From NCBI RefSeq assembly GCF_900115555.1, contig NZ_FOWX01000003.1, forward strand, positions 62,001 through 126,000: a DNA stretch of 64,000 nt, written 5' to 3'. Positions 10,673-20,137 of the stretch are shown in pieces. Position 1 is the first letter of the stretch, and every line of letters begins with the position of its first letter. The notes beneath the pieces are model-generated. The model searched no databases. It saw only the letters and a list, made by a program, of their open reading frames with translations, and was not told where the DNA came from. The DNA comes from Pseudomonas borbori (GTDB taxonomy: Bacteria > Pseudomonadota > Gammaproteobacteria > Pseudomonadales > Pseudomonadaceae). The position numbers and the translations under genes were made by a program.

Positions 10673-10871
10673 GACTAGGTTCTCGACAGACGGAAGGCGG
10701 CGTGCAGGCCATGGTACAGGCTTTATACCTTAAACAGCCGCCCGCGCCCCGGCAACCAGCGCACGCCGCGGGTGGTCGCTGCCCGGCAAGCCTGATAAAA
10801 TCGCGCGCCTTCGCAGACCGACCGCCGCAGCGCCGGTGCACATCCGAACTTCCCCTTAAAGGCCTGGATCT

Positions 10872-11930
10872 ATGAGCAAGCAACCCTCCATCAGCTACAA
10901 GGACGCAGGCGTAGACATCGACGCAGGCGAAGCCCTGGTCGAGCGCATCAAAAGCGTGGCCAAACGCACCGCGCGTCCGGAAGTCATGGGTGGCCTGGGT
11001 GGCTTCGGCGCCCTTTGCGAGATTCCGGCCGGCTACAAGCAACCGGTCCTGGTGTCCGGCACCGATGGCGTCGGCACCAAACTGCGCCTGGCGCTGAACC
11101 TCAACCGCCACGACAGCATCGGCCAGGACCTGGTCGCCATGTGCGTCAACGACCTGGTGGTGTGTGGCGCCGAGCCGCTGTTCTTCCTCGACTACTACGC
11201 CACCGGCAAGCTCAACGTCGACGTGGCCGCCACCGTGGTCAGCGGCATCGGTGCCGGTTGCGAACTGGCCGGCTGCTCGCTGGTCGGCGGCGAAACCGCC
11301 GAGATGCCGGGCATGTACGAGGGCGAGGACTACGACCTGGCCGGCTTCTGCGTCGGCGTGGTGGAGAAGGCCGAGATCATCGACGGCTCCAAGGTCGCCA
11401 GCGGCGATGCCTTGATCGCCCTGCCGTCCTCCGGCCCGCACTCCAATGGCTACTCGCTGATCCGCAAGATCATCGAAGTCGCCGGCGCCGACATCGAAAC
11501 CATCCAGCTCGACGACACGCCGCTGACCGACCTGCTGATGGCGCCGACGCGCATCTACGTCAAACCGCTGCTCAAGCTGATCAAGGACACCGGCGCGGTC
11601 AAGGCCATGGCCCACATCACCGGCGGCGGCCTGCTCGACAACATCCCGCGGGTGCTGCCGGAGGGCGCCCAGGCCGTGGTCGACGTGGCCAGCTGGACGC
11701 GCCCGGCGGTATTCGACTGGTTGCAGGAGCAAGGCAACGTCGACGAAACCGAGATGCACCGCGTGCTCAACTGCGGCGTCGGCATGGTCATCTGCGTGGC
11801 CCAGGACCAGGTCGAACTGACCCTCAAGACCCTGCGCGATGCCGGCGAGCAGCCGTGGGTCATCGGCCAGATCGCCGCGGCCGCCGCAGGCGCCGAGCGG
11901 GTCGTGCTGAACAACCTGAAAAGCCACTGA
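10872..11930 (+). CDS. purM: Phosphoribosylformylglycinamidine cyclo-ligase
   Basis: 352 aa, full length. PurM makes aminoimidazole ribonucleotide (AIR) from FGAM with ATP, step 5 of purine synthesis. The conserved [14 protein letters not shown] loop at about 57-70, the [18 protein letters not shown] block and [11 protein letters not shown] are all intact. The C-terminal domain has [16 protein letters not shown]. The stop overlaps the purN start (TGATG), giving translational coupling in the classic purMN operon. A 437-aa antisense frame across this gene is a GC-rich shadow. Confidence 0.98.
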   Translation: MSKQPSISYKDAGVDIDAGEALVERIKSVAKRTARPEVMGGLGGFGALCEIPAGYKQPVLVSGTDGVGTKLRLALNLNRHDSIGQDLVAMCVNDLVVCGAEPLFFLDYYATGKLNVDVAATVVSGIGAGCELAGCSLVGGETAEMPGMYEGEDYDLAGFCVGVVEKAEIIDGSKVASGDALIALPSSGPHSNGYSLIRKIIEVAGADIETIQLDDTPLTDLLMAPTRIYVKPLLKLIKDTGAVKAMAHITGGGLLDNIPRVLPEGAQAVVDVASWTRPAVFDWLQEQGNVDETEMHRVLNCGVGMVICVAQDQVELTLKTLRDAGEQPWVIGQIAAAAAGAERVVLNNLKSH

Positions 11931-12580
11931 TGCCAGCAGTCTGCAATGTAGTGGTGCTGATCTCCGGCTCCGGCAGCAACCTGCAGGCGCTGATCGACAG
12001 CAGCCAGGCGGACGATAGCCCGGTACGCATCCGCGCGGTGCTCTCCAACCGCGCCGATGCCTATGGCCTGGAACGCGCCAAGGCCGCCGGCATCGACACC
12101 TGCGTGCTCGACCACAAGGCCTTTGCCGGCCGTGAAGCCTTCGATGCCGCTCTGATCAAGGCCATCGACGCCTGCGAACCGCACCTGGTGGTGCTGGCCG
12201 GCTTCATGCGCATCCTCAGCAGCGACTTCGTCCGCCACTACGCCGGACGCCTGCTCAACATCCACCCCTCGCTGCTGCCCAAATACAAGGGCCTGCATAC
12301 CCACCAGCGGGCACTCGAGGCGGGCGACGGCGAGCATGGCTGCAGCGTGCACTTCGTCACCGAGGAACTCGACGGTGGCCCCCTGGTCGTACAGGCAGTG
12401 ATTCCCGTACGCTCGGGCGACACGCTGGACAGCCTGGCGCAGCGGGTGCACGAGCAGGAACACCTGATCTACCCATTGGCCGTGCGCTGGTTCGCCGAAG
12501 GCCGCTTGCGTCTGGATGCGCAAGGCGCAATGCTGGATGGCCAGCCACTGCCGGGCACCGGCCACCTGATCCGACCCTAG
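11930..12580 (+). CDS. purN: Phosphoribosylglycinamide formyltransferase
   Basis: 216 aa. PurN transfers a formyl group from 10-formyltetrahydrofolate to GAR. The phosphate-binding loop is LISGSGSNLQALI near residue 12. The catalytic core has LAGFMRILS with the conserved NIHPSLLPKYKGLHTH (active-site Asn and His) and the late Asp in EELDGGPLV. The start overlaps the purM stop by 1 bp. The gene is followed 8 bp later by a DUF3108 gene, likely in the same transcript, with a terminator behind that. Confidence 0.98.
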   Translation: MPAVCNVVVLISGSGSNLQALIDSSQADDSPVRIRAVLSNRADAYGLERAKAAGIDTCVLDHKAFAGREAFDAALIKAIDACEPHLVVLAGFMRILSSDFVRHYAGRLLNIHPSLLPKYKGLHTHQRALEAGDGEHGCSVHFVTEELDGGPLVVQAVIPVRSGDTLDSLAQRVHEQEHLIYPLAVRWFAEGRLRLDAQGAMLDGQPLPGTGHLIRP

Positions 12581-12588
12581 GAGATACC

Positions 12589-13305
12589 ATGCGTCGCGCC
12601 CTACTGTTCGCCCTCGCCTTATTCAGCCTGCCGGCCCTGGCCAGCGAGCTGAAGCCGTTCTCCGCCAGCTATACCGCCGACTGGAAGCAGCTGCCGGTCA
12701 GCGGCACCGCGCAGCGCAGCCTGCAGGCCCTGGACAACGAGCGCTGGCAGCTCAGCTTCGAAGCCTCCATGCTGGTCGCCAGCCTCAACGAGCAGAGCAC
12801 CTTCCGTCACGACAACAGTGCCTTTTTGCCCCTGACCTATCGCTTCGAGCGCAGCGGCCTGGGCAAAGGCAAGAAAATCGAACACGACTTCGATTGGGCC
12901 GGCAAGCGAGTGACCGGTAGCGACCGCGGCGATCCGGTGAGCTTTCCGCTCGATCGCGGCCTGCAGGACAAGTCGACCTATCAGTTGGCGCTGCAATATG
13001 ACGTCGCCGCCGGCAAGAAAAGCATGAGCTACCAGGTGATCGACGGCGACGAAATCGAAACCTACGACTTCCGCGTCCTCGGCGAAGAAGTGGTACGCAC
13101 CAAAGCCGGTCAGGTCGACGCGATCAAGGTCGAGCGCGTGCGTGACCCGACGCAAAGCAGCCGCAAAACTGTACTCTGGTTCGCCAAGGACTGGAGCTAC
13201 CTGCTGGTACGCCTGCATCAGGTGGAGAAGGACGGCAAGGAATACCAGATCATGCTCAAGGACGGCACTGTCGACGGCAAACCGGTCGAAGGCCGCCGCG
13301 ACTGA
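12589..13305 (+). CDS. DUF3108 periplasmic protein
   Basis: 238 aa with a signal peptide (MRRALLFALALFSLPALAS; cleavage near residue 19). The mature part fits DUF3108: LKPFSASYTADWKQLPVSGTA, and a later SYQVIDGDEIETYDFRVLG. These are beta-rich periplasmic proteins of unknown function. It is the last gene of the purM-purN transcript, 8 bp after purN, and is followed by a strong terminator 23 bp beyond its stop. The link to purine synthesis is positional only. Confidence 0.88.
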   Translation: MRRALLFALALFSLPALASELKPFSASYTADWKQLPVSGTAQRSLQALDNERWQLSFEASMLVASLNEQSTFRHDNSAFLPLTYRFERSGLGKGKKIEHDFDWAGKRVTGSDRGDPVSFPLDRGLQDKSTYQLALQYDVAAGKKSMSYQVIDGDEIETYDFRVLGEEVVRTKAGQVDAIKVERVRDPTQSSRKTVLWFAKDWSYLLVRLHQVEKDGKEYQIMLKDGTVDGKPVEGRRD

Positions 13306-13327
13306 TCTCCAGACACTAGAAATAGAG

Positions 13328-13351
13328 AAGCCGGGCGATGCCCGGCTTTTT
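13328..13351 (+). terminator. Rho-independent terminator of the purMN operon
   Basis: Perfect 9-bp stem AAGCCGGGC / GCCCGGCTT with GAT loop, running straight into a T tract. It ends the purM-purN-DUF3108 transcript. Confidence 0.9.
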
Positions 13352-13399
13352 CATGCACCAGAAACTAGACCCTATGTCTAGGCGCCAGCCTCTGCGGCT

Positions 13400-13494
13400 G
13401 TAGGAGCGGGGGGGGACGCCTAGTTCCATACCCGCGATGCTTTTATTGCGGGCGCGCTATCGCGGGCATGGGCTAGGCGCCCCGCCGCTCCTAC
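13400..13494. repeat. Inverted repeat with GTAGGAGCGGG / CGCTCCTAC ends
   Basis: The left arm GTAGGAGCGGGGGGGACGCC is largely complementary to the right arm GGCGCCCCGCCGCTCCTAC, with further pairing inside (CCCGCGATGC / GCGGGCATGG). It is a typical Pseudomonas REP-like element lying beside another one at 13514-13574. Confidence 0.6.
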
Positions 13495-13513
13495 GAAATG
13501 CCCGGAGACCAAA

Positions 13514-13574
13514 TACGGATGCAATCCGGGAGCGATGCCTGGCGCTAAGCCGTCCCCGGATTTCATCCGGGCTT
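13514..13574. repeat. REP-like inverted repeat, copy 1 (CGGATGCAATCCGGG type)
   Basis: CGGATGCAATCCGGG and CCCCGGATTTCATCCGGG flank a short spacer and can fold into a long hairpin. A second copy with nearly the same arms lies at 15031-15092, so two copies bracket the DUF2058-mazG gene pair. No gene lies in the 280 bp between the terminator and the DUF2058 gene. Confidence 0.7.
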
Positions 13575-13586
13575 GCACCGCTTGGC

Positions 13587-14126
13587 TTACCACATCAGAT
13601 CATCCGGTACCTGGTAGGCGGCGTATGGATCGTCGGCATCCGGAGCTTCGGTCGGGGTATTGAGCAAGACCACCCGGCGCGGATCGCGCTCCTGAATCTT
13701 CAGCGCCGCCTCGCGCGGGATCACCTCGTAACCGCCGCCGCTGCGCACGATGGCCAGCGTGCCGCTGCTGAGCTTGTCGCGCATCAGCTTGTTCACCGAC
13801 AGGCGCTTGACCTTCTTGTCGTCGACGAAATTGTAGTAATCCTCGGTGGTCAGCTTGGGCAACCGGGACACTTCGATCAGTTGCTTGACCTGCGCGGCCC
13901 GGGCCTTCTGCTCGGCCTTTTCCTGCTGCTGCCGATTGAGCTCCTGATCGCGCGCGGCCTTCTCGGCCATGGCCTGCTGGGCGGCGAGCTTTTGCGAGTC
14001 GTCCTTCTCGATCTGGCCCTTGTGCTGCAGGCGCTGCTGCTTCTGTTTTTCCTTGCTGACCTGCTTGGCCTGCTTTTCGTTGACCAGCCCGGCTTTGAGC
14101 AACTGATCGCGTAGTGAGATCGCCAT
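13587..14126 (-). CDS. DUF2058 protein (YaiL-like)
   Basis: 179 aa cytoplasmic protein of the DUF2058 family. Residues 15-95 form a highly charged Lys/Gln/Glu-rich coiled coil (EKQAKQVSKEKQKQQR and following). The C-terminal half is globular with VKRLSVNKLMRDKLSSGTLAIV and a short acidic tail. E. coli YaiL is described as nucleoprotein- or polysome-associated, but the function is unproven. It begins 53 bp downstream of mazG on the same strand. Confidence 0.87.
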   Translation of the reverse strand: MAISLRDQLLKAGLVNEKQAKQVSKEKQKQQRLQHKGQIEKDDSQKLAAQQAMAEKAARDQELNRQQQEKAEQKARAAQVKQLIEVSRLPKLTTEDYYNFVDDKKVKRLSVNKLMRDKLSSGTLAIVRSGGGYEVIPREAALKIQERDPRRVVLLNTPTEAPDADDPYAAYQVPDDLMW

Positions 14127-14179
14127 AACCTACCTTTCCGAACAATAAATAATGGATGGATGGAACCAATCCAGTGCAA

Positions 14180-15013
14180 TCAGCAATCCGGTGCTTGCTG
14201 CTTTTCCAGCTTCTTGGCTTCGCCCCAGAGCGCATCCAGTTCTTCCAGGCCGCAATCTTCCATGGCCCGCCCCGCTTCGCGCAATGCCTGTTCGATAAAA
14301 CGAAAGCGCTGCTCGAACTTGCCATTGGCCGCGCGCAGTGCCGATTCGGGATCGACCTTGAGGTGACGGGCGAGGTTGGTCACCACGAACAGCAGGTCGC
14401 CGACCTCCTCGGCAATCGCCTGCGGATCATTCTCGCTCATGGCCTCGAGCACTTCATCCAACTCTTCACGCACCTTGTCCACCACCGGCAAGGCTTCTGG
14501 CCAGTCGAAACCGACCTGGGCGGCGCGCTTCTGCAATTTGACCGCGCGGCTCAGGGCCGGCAAGGCGTTGGGCACATCGTCGAGCAACGACAACTGCTCG
14601 GGCGCGGCGGCCTTCTCGGCACGCTCCTCGGCCTTGAGCTCTTCCCAGCGCTGCTTGACCGCAGCCTCTTCCAGCCTGGCCATATCGGGGGCGCCATACA
14701 GGTCGCCGTCGACGAACACATGGGGATGGCGTCGAATCAGTTTGCGGGTGATGCCATCGACCACCTCGGCAAACTCGAAGCGCCCTTCTTCGCGCGCCAA
14801 CTGGCTGTAATACACCACCTGGAACAGCAGGTCGCCCAGCTCCCCCGGCAAATGTTCGAAGTCGCCGCGCTCGATGGCATCGGCCACCTCGTAGGCCTCT
14901 TCGATGGTGTGGGGCACGATGCTCGCGTAGGACTGCTTCAAGTCCCACGGGCAGCCATGCTGCGGGTCGCGCAGACGGGCCATCAGGTGCAGCAGGTCGT
15001 CGAGTTGGTACAT
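14180..15013 (-). CDS. mazG: Nucleoside triphosphate pyrophosphohydrolase MazG
   Basis: 277 aa with the tandem MazG layout. MazG hydrolyses NTPs and dNTPs to the monophosphate and PPi, and in E. coli it lowers ppGpp during starvation. The first domain has CPWDLKQSYASIVPHTIEEAYEV; the second carries EELDEVLEA, EEVGDLLF and a helical end. The Glu/Asp metal ligands EEAYE and GELGDLLFQ are present. ATG 15013 is chosen; an upstream extension of 31 residues is encoded by a REP-like repeat and is rejected. Its place after relA on the same strand mirrors the functional link through ppGpp. Confidence 0.95.
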   Translation of the reverse strand: MYQLDDLLHLMARLRDPQHGCPWDLKQSYASIVPHTIEEAYEVADAIERGDFEHLPGELGDLLFQVVYYSQLAREEGRFEFAEVVDGITRKLIRRHPHVFVDGDLYGAPDMARLEEAAVKQRWEELKAEERAEKAAAPEQLSLLDDVPNALPALSRAVKLQKRAAQVGFDWPEALPVVDKVREELDEVLEAMSENDPQAIAEEVGDLLFVVTNLARHLKVDPESALRAANGKFEQRFRFIEQALREAGRAMEDCGLEELDALWGEAKKLEKQQAPDC

Positions 15014-15030
15014 GGAAAATCCTTGGTAAA

Positions 15031-15092
15031 CGTAGCCCGGATGCAATCCGGGAATGCCCTGACACAATTCCCCGGATTTCATCCGGGCTACG
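15031..15092. repeat. REP-like inverted repeat, copy 2
   Basis: CGTAGCCCGGATGCAATCCGGG at the left is complementary to CCCCGGATTTCATCCGGGCTACG at the right with a 17-nt loop. It matches the element at 13514-13574, and lies just upstream of the mazG start. Confidence 0.75.
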
Positions 15093-15137
15093 GCTATAAC
15101 AGTCACCTGAGCGTCGCGAGCGAATAGCTGGCTAGGC

Positions 15138-15197
15138 GAAGGCCTACCGAAAACGCGGAGTTGGCTCTAGCCAATGAGCATTTTTCGGTAGGCCTTC
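15138..15197. repeat. Perfect 16-bp inverted repeat with an inner hairpin
   Basis: GAAGGCCTACCGAAAA (15138-15153) and TTTTCGGTAGGCCTTC (15182-15197) are perfect complements. Between them TTGGCTCTAGCCAA (15161-15174) forms a second hairpin. The A/T runs on the inner side of the arms give a T tract to the hairpin on neither strand in the usual place, so it may be a terminator after relA, a processing site or a small mobile repeat. Confidence 0.7.
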
Positions 15198-15223
15198 AAC
15201 AACGCCAGATAGAGCGCAGCAGC

Positions 15224-17467
15224 TCAGGAGGCGCGGTGGCGGCGGGCCTCGATGATATTGGGCAACTGCGAGATGCGCCCGAGCAAGCGGCCCAGGGCAT
15301 CCAGCCCGGGGATCTCGACGGTGATCGACATCGACGCGGTGTTGTCTTCCTTGTTCGAGTGGGTATTGACCGCCAGCACGTTGAGTTTCTCGTTGAGCAG
15401 CACCTGGGTCACGTCGCGCAGCAGACCGGAACGGTCGTAGGCACGGATGATGATGTCGACCGGGTAGGTCTGCACCGGCACCGGCCCCCAGTTGACCTGG
15501 ATGATCCGCTCCGGCTCGCGGCCAGCCAGTTGCAGCACCGAGGCGCAATCCTGACGGTGGATGCTGACGCCGCGGCCGAGGGTGATGTAGCCGACGATCG
15601 GATCGCCCGGCAACGGTTTGCAGCACCCGGCCATCTGCGTCAACAGGTTGCCGACCCCCTGGATCTGGATATCGCCGCGCTTGCCTGGGCGGAAGCCCGT
15701 GGCCTTGCGCGGAATCAGCTCGAGCTGCTCGTTGCCGCGCTCCGGCTCGACCAACTGCTGCGCCAGGTTGACCAGGTGGGCCAGACGCAGGTCGCCGGCA
15801 CCTAGACTGGCGAACAGGTCTTCGGCATTTTTCAGGTTGGCCTTGTCGGCCAGCTTCTCGAAATCCACATGGGGCAGCGCCAGGCGCGCCAGTTCGCGCT
15901 CGAGCAGCGCCTTGCCGGCGGCGACATTCTGGTCGCGGTCCTGCAACTTGAACCAGTGGACGATCTTCGCCCGCGCGCGCGAGGTGGTGACGTAACCCAG
16001 GTTGGAGTTCAGCCAGTCGCGGCTCGGCGTGCCGTGCTTGCTGGTGATGATCTCGACCTGCTCACCGGTCTGCAGGCTGTAGCTGAGCGGCACGATGCGC
16101 CCGTTGATCTTGGCGCCACGGCAGTTGTGGCCGATCTCGGTGTGCACCCGGTAGGCGAAATCCAGCGGCGTGGCGCCTTTCGGCAGGTCGATGGCGTGTC
16201 CATCCGGGGTGAACACATAGACCCGGTCCGGTTCGATATCGACGCGCAACTGCTCGGCCAGCCCACCGATATCACCCAGTTCCTCATGCCACTCAAGCAC
16301 CTGACGCAGCCAGGAAATCTTCTCTTCGTAATGGTTGGAGCCGGACTTGACGTCGGTGCCCTTGTAGCGCCAGTGCGCGCAGACGCCCAACTCGGCCTCC
16401 TCGTGCATGGTCTGGGTGCGGATCTGCACCTCCAGCACCTTGCCTTCCGGGCCGAGCACCGCGGTGTGCAGCGAGCGGTAGCCGTTTTCCTTGGGGTTGG
16501 CGATGTAGTCGTCGAATTCCTTGGGGATGTGCCGCCAGAGGGTGTGCACGATGCCGAGGGCGGTGTAGCAATCGCGCACCTCCGGCACCAGCACGCGCAC
16601 CGCGCGCACGTCGTAGATCTGACTGAACTGCAGGCCCTTTTTCTGCATCTTGCGCCAGATCGAATAGATGTGTTTGGCCCGCCCGCTGATGTCGGCCTTG
16701 ACCCCGGTGGCTTCCAGTTCCAGGCGCAGGTGGCTCATCACGTCATTGATGTACTGCTCGCGATCCAGCCGGCGCTCGTGCAGCAGCTTGGCGATCTGCT
16801 TGTACTGCTCCGGCTCCAGGTAGCGGAACGACAGGTCTTCCAGCTCCCACTTGATATGGCCTATCCCTAAGCGGTGGGCCAGGGGGGCATAGATGTCGAA
16901 GACCTCGCGGGCCACGCGCTGACGCTTCGCGTCGTCGGCATGCTTGACCGCGCGGATCGCACAGGTGCGCTCGGCCAGCTTGATCAGGGCGACGCGCACG
17001 TCGTCGACCATGGCCACCAGCATCTTGCGCAGGTTCTCCACCTGGGCCTGGGAGCCGAGTACCAGGGAGTCGCGCGGGTTGAGGCTGGCGCTGATCGCCG
17101 CCATGCGCAACACGCCGTCGACCAGTTTGGCCACCACCGGGCCGAAGCGCTGGTGCACGGCGGCCAGGGTCACCTTGCCCTCGCGTACGCCGCGGTAGAT
17201 GACGGCGGCGACCAGCGAATCCTGGTCGAGCTTGAGGTCGGCGAGAATCTCCGCGATCTCGAGGCCGGCACGGAAGCTCGAGGAGCCTTCCGACCACAGA
17301 TTCTGTGCCGCATTGGCCTGCTGCTCGGCCTCGCGAGCGAACTCGCAGGCCTCTAGCAAGGCGTCGTGTTCGAGCGCCGGATCGACGCTGAGCACATGGG
17401 CCAGCCAAGCCTCTAGGTTGATACTGCCGTCATCGTTGATCGGCTGGTGCGCTCTAACCTGAACCAT
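15224..17467 (-). CDS. relA: (p)ppGpp synthetase RelA
   Basis: 747 aa, the length recalled for P. aeruginosa RelA. It is the ribosome-associated GTP/GDP pyrophosphokinase of the stringent response. Order: a degenerate hydrolase domain (about 30-190, lacking the HD pair), a synthetase domain with YDVRAVRVLV and the EFDD motif that marks synthetase-only RelA, then TGS (VYVFTPDGHAIDLP), a zinc-finger-like conserved Cys region with MAGCCKPLPGD, and a C-terminal ACT domain. ATG 17467 starts MVQVRAHQP, the family N-terminus; the frame extends 11 codons upstream. mazG lies downstream on the same strand. Confidence 0.97.
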   Translation of the reverse strand: MVQVRAHQPINDDGSINLEAWLAHVLSVDPALEHDALLEACEFAREAEQQANAAQNLWSEGSSSFRAGLEIAEILADLKLDQDSLVAAVIYRGVREGKVTLAAVHQRFGPVVAKLVDGVLRMAAISASLNPRDSLVLGSQAQVENLRKMLVAMVDDVRVALIKLAERTCAIRAVKHADDAKRQRVAREVFDIYAPLAHRLGIGHIKWELEDLSFRYLEPEQYKQIAKLLHERRLDREQYINDVMSHLRLELEATGVKADISGRAKHIYSIWRKMQKKGLQFSQIYDVRAVRVLVPEVRDCYTALGIVHTLWRHIPKEFDDYIANPKENGYRSLHTAVLGPEGKVLEVQIRTQTMHEEAELGVCAHWRYKGTDVKSGSNHYEEKISWLRQVLEWHEELGDIGGLAEQLRVDIEPDRVYVFTPDGHAIDLPKGATPLDFAYRVHTEIGHNCRGAKINGRIVPLSYSLQTGEQVEIITSKHGTPSRDWLNSNLGYVTTSRARAKIVHWFKLQDRDQNVAAGKALLERELARLALPHVDFEKLADKANLKNAEDLFASLGAGDLRLAHLVNLAQQLVEPERGNEQLELIPRKATGFRPGKRGDIQIQGVGNLLTQMAGCCKPLPGDPIVGYITLGRGVSIHRQDCASVLQLAGREPERIIQVNWGPVPVQTYPVDIIIRAYDRSGLLRDVTQVLLNEKLNVLAVNTHSNKEDNTASMSITVEIPGLDALGRLLGRISQLPNIIEARRHRAS

Positions 17468-17580
17468 CTTGCTTACCTTCCCTAGGGTGCGCGCAGGCAC
17501 ACCGGACAGTCGCCGGACTTCTTCGACCCGGTCGGTTTAACCACTTAAGGTGCACTCCTTGTGCACCCCTGCTGCACTTA

Positions 17581-17626
17581 GATAAGGGCGGGGGCGGAAA
17601 AACCAAGCACCCTGCCGCCTTATCCA
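17581..17626 (-). terminator. Possible terminator hairpin after rlmD
   Basis: GATAAGGGCGGG (17581-17592) is nearly complementary to CCGCCTTATC (17615-17624). It would fold in the minus-strand transcript just after the rlmD stop. The long loop and lack of a clear T tract make it uncertain. Confidence 0.35.
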
Positions 17627-17637
17627 GGCGCACTCAT

Positions 17638-18990
17638 CTACCGCCTGACAAACAGCGCCATCGCTTCGACGTGCGCGGTCTGCGGAAACATATCGAGGAT
17701 GCCTGCCCGTTCGAGCCGATACCCCTGCCCCAGCAACTCGACGCTGTCACGGGCCAGCGTAGTCGGGTTGCACGACACATAAAGCACACGTTTGACGCCC
17801 AATGTGGCCATTTGTCTGACCAGCTGCAACGCGCCGTCACGCGGCGGATCGAGCAGCACGGCAGCAAAACCGCCTTGCGCCCAGCCGCTCTCGGCCAGCG
17901 GGTTGGACAGGTCGGCCTGGAACACCTGCAGGTTGTCGAGGCCGTTGCTCGCGGCATTGCGCGCCGCCCGCTCGACCATCGCCTGCACCCCTTCCACCGC
18001 CACCACTTCACGAGCCCGGAGCGCCAGCGGCAAGGCAAAATTACCCAGACCGCAGAACAGATCCAAGACCCGCTCGTCCGCCTGCGGCGCCAGCCAGTCC
18101 AGCGCCTGGGCGACCATCGCCTCGTTGACCGGCGCATTCACCTGAACAAAATCGCCGGGCCGGTAGGCCAGCTGCAGATCCCAGCGCTGCAGGCGGTAAC
18201 CCAGGTTCTCTTCGGGCTCGAACGGCTGCGGCGCGCCGATGCCATGCAGCCAGAGCTGCGCAGCCTGGGCCAGGCAGAATGCCTGCAAGCGCGCCAGATC
18301 GGCCTCGCCCAAAGCCGCGGTGTGACGCACCAATACGGCGCTGGCGCTGCCATGAAACAGCTCGACATGGCCGATGGCCCGCGGGTTTTCCAGCGCCCGC
18401 AGGACCGCCGGCAATGCGCGCAGGATTGGCTGCAAGGGCTGTACCAGCACCGGGCAATCGGCGATGGCGACGATGTCCTGGCTGGCCGTGGCGCGAAAGC
18501 CGACGTCCAGCCGCTTGTGTTTGACGTCCCAGCGCACGGCGATGCGTGCGCGGCGACGGTAGCCGAACTCCGGCCCGACCAACGGGGACGCCCACTCGTC
18601 CGGTTGCAGACCGGCCAGGCGGCTGAACTGCTCGCCGAGCATGCGCTGCTTGAGGGCGAGCTGATCGGCATGACTCATGTGCTGCACGCTGCAGCCGCCA
18701 CAGGTGCGCGCATGGGCACAGGGCTCGTCGCGCCGTTCCGGGCTGGCGCTGATGATCCGCTCGCTGCGCGCCTCGACCACCTGGCTGCGCGCAGCCAGGA
18801 CCCGGGCTTCGACCTGCTCGCCGGGCAAGGCGCCGCTGACGAACCAGGTGCGCCCCTGGGCGAAGGCAATGCCGCGACCATCGCTGGCCAGGCGTTCGAT
18901 GCTGAGCTGCTGCTTTTTGCCCAGTGGAATTTGCGTCGCACGCACGCCGCCACTGGGCTGGAAGCGCAAGCCGCCGGCTTTCTTGGCCAT
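17638..18990 (-). CDS. rlmD: 23S rRNA (uracil-1939-C5)-methyltransferase RlmD
   Basis: 450 aa. RlmD methylates U1939 of 23S rRNA using SAM. The N-terminal TRAM domain ([13 protein letters not shown]) is followed by a [4Fe-4S] cysteine cluster [11 protein letters not shown]. The methyltransferase domain has [15 protein letters not shown] for SAM binding and the catalytic Cys in [12 protein letters not shown]. All key residues are present. The start overlaps the cysM stop by 1 bp (TGATG), so it is translated after cysM from the same transcript. Confidence 0.96.
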   Translation of the reverse strand: MAKKAGGLRFQPSGGVRATQIPLGKKQQLSIERLASDGRGIAFAQGRTWFVSGALPGEQVEARVLAARSQVVEARSERIISASPERRDEPCAHARTCGGCSVQHMSHADQLALKQRMLGEQFSRLAGLQPDEWASPLVGPEFGYRRRARIAVRWDVKHKRLDVGFRATASQDIVAIADCPVLVQPLQPILRALPAVLRALENPRAIGHVELFHGSASAVLVRHTAALGEADLARLQAFCLAQAAQLWLHGIGAPQPFEPEENLGYRLQRWDLQLAYRPGDFVQVNAPVNEAMVAQALDWLAPQADERVLDLFCGLGNFALPLALRAREVVAVEGVQAMVERAARNAASNGLDNLQVFQADLSNPLAESGWAQGGFAAVLLDPPRDGALQLVRQMATLGVKRVLYVSCNPTTLARDSVELLGQGYRLERAGILDMFPQTAHVEAMALFVRR

Positions 18991-19895
18991 CAGAGCCCCG
19001 GCGTGTCGTACACGCCCGTCGACAGGTAGCGGTCGCCGCGATCGCAGATGATCGCCACCATCACCGCGTTCTCCACTTCCGCCGACAGGCGCAACATCGC
19101 CGCCACCGCCCCGCCGGAGGACACCCCGCAGAAGATGCCTTCTTCACGCGCCAGACGGCGCATCGCATCCTCGGCTTCGCGCTGGGCCATGTCGATGATC
19201 CGGTCGACGCGGCTGGCCTGGTAGATCTTCGGCAGATACTCCTCGGGCCAGCGACGGATACCGGGAATGGTCGCGCCTTCCATCGGCTGCAGGCCGACGA
19301 TCTGCACCTGCGGATTCTGCTCCTTGAGGTAGCGCGAGACGCCCATGATGGTCCCGGTGGTGCCCATGGAGCTGATGAAGTGGGTGATCTGGCCCTGGGT
19401 CTGGCGCCAGATTTCCGGGCCGGTGCCCAGGTAGTGGGCCTCGGGGTTGTCGCCATTGGCGAACTGATCGAGTACCTTGCCGCGACCACCGCGCTCCAGG
19501 CTGTCGGCCAGATCGCGGGCGCCCTCCATGCCCTCCTCGCGCGACACCAGCACCAACTCGGCCCCGTAGGCGGTCATCGCCGCCTTGCGCTCGGCGGTGG
19601 AGTTGTCCGGCATGATCAGGATCATCTTGTAACCCTTGATCGCCGCAGCCATCGCCAGGGCGATGCCGGTGTTGCCGGAGGTGGCCTCGATCAGGGTATC
19701 GCCGGGGCGGATATCGCCGCGCAGCTCGGCCCGGGTAATCATCGACAGCGCCGGCCGGTCCTTCACCGAGCCGGCCGGATTGTTACCTTCCAGCTTCAAC
19801 AGCAAGGTATTGGAAGTATTGCCGGGCAGGCGCTGCAAACGCACCAGCGGCGTATTGCCGACGCAATCGGCGATAGTAGGGTAGTGCAAGGTCAT
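18990..19895 (-). CDS. cysM: Cysteine synthase B
   Basis: 301 aa, PLP fold type II. CysM makes cysteine from O-acetylserine and sulfide or thiosulfate. The PLP lysine is in [11 protein letters not shown] near residue 46, the phosphate-contact loop TSGNTG near 72, and the substrate loop [15 protein letters not shown] near 180. The late GVSSGGA motif is intact. The longer open frame to 20096 overlaps the gacS promoter region and lacks homology, so ATG 19895 is chosen. It diverges from gacS across 242 bp. Confidence 0.96.
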   Translation of the reverse strand: MTLHYPTIADCVGNTPLVRLQRLPGNTSNTLLLKLEGNNPAGSVKDRPALSMITRAELRGDIRPGDTLIEATSGNTGIALAMAAAIKGYKMILIMPDNSTAERKAAMTAYGAELVLVSREEGMEGARDLADSLERGGRGKVLDQFANGDNPEAHYLGTGPEIWRQTQGQITHFISSMGTTGTIMGVSRYLKEQNPQVQIVGLQPMEGATIPGIRRWPEEYLPKIYQASRVDRIIDMAQREAEDAMRRLAREEGIFCGVSSGGAVAAMLRLSAEVENAVMVAIICDRGDRYLSTGVYDTPGL

Positions 19896-20137
19896 GGCGT
19901 CGATCAGGTCCAGATGGCTGGAAGGGTCCCTATGATAGCGGCAAACGGGCAACGGCCATAACACGACTATGGCGCGCCTTGTTGCAACTTGCTGCCGGAG
20001 CGACGCCACTGTTGTTCCGTCAAGGCCAGCCGCTACACTGCCAGCCGGAGAGCTTGTGAGATAACTCGCGCCTATTGCGGCGCCCGATACTTTCATAGCC
20101 TCCGGGTTCAGCCAACCGGCAACGAGGAAGGAAGTTC

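Noticed and set aside
10614-11927. 437-aa minus-strand frame over purM
   Set aside because: Antisense to a certain gene; the product is Gly/Ala/His-rich shadow with no family likeness. High GC leaves long open antisense frames.
17671-19029. 452-aa plus-strand frame over rlmD
   Set aside because: Antisense shadow of a well-supported methyltransferase gene.
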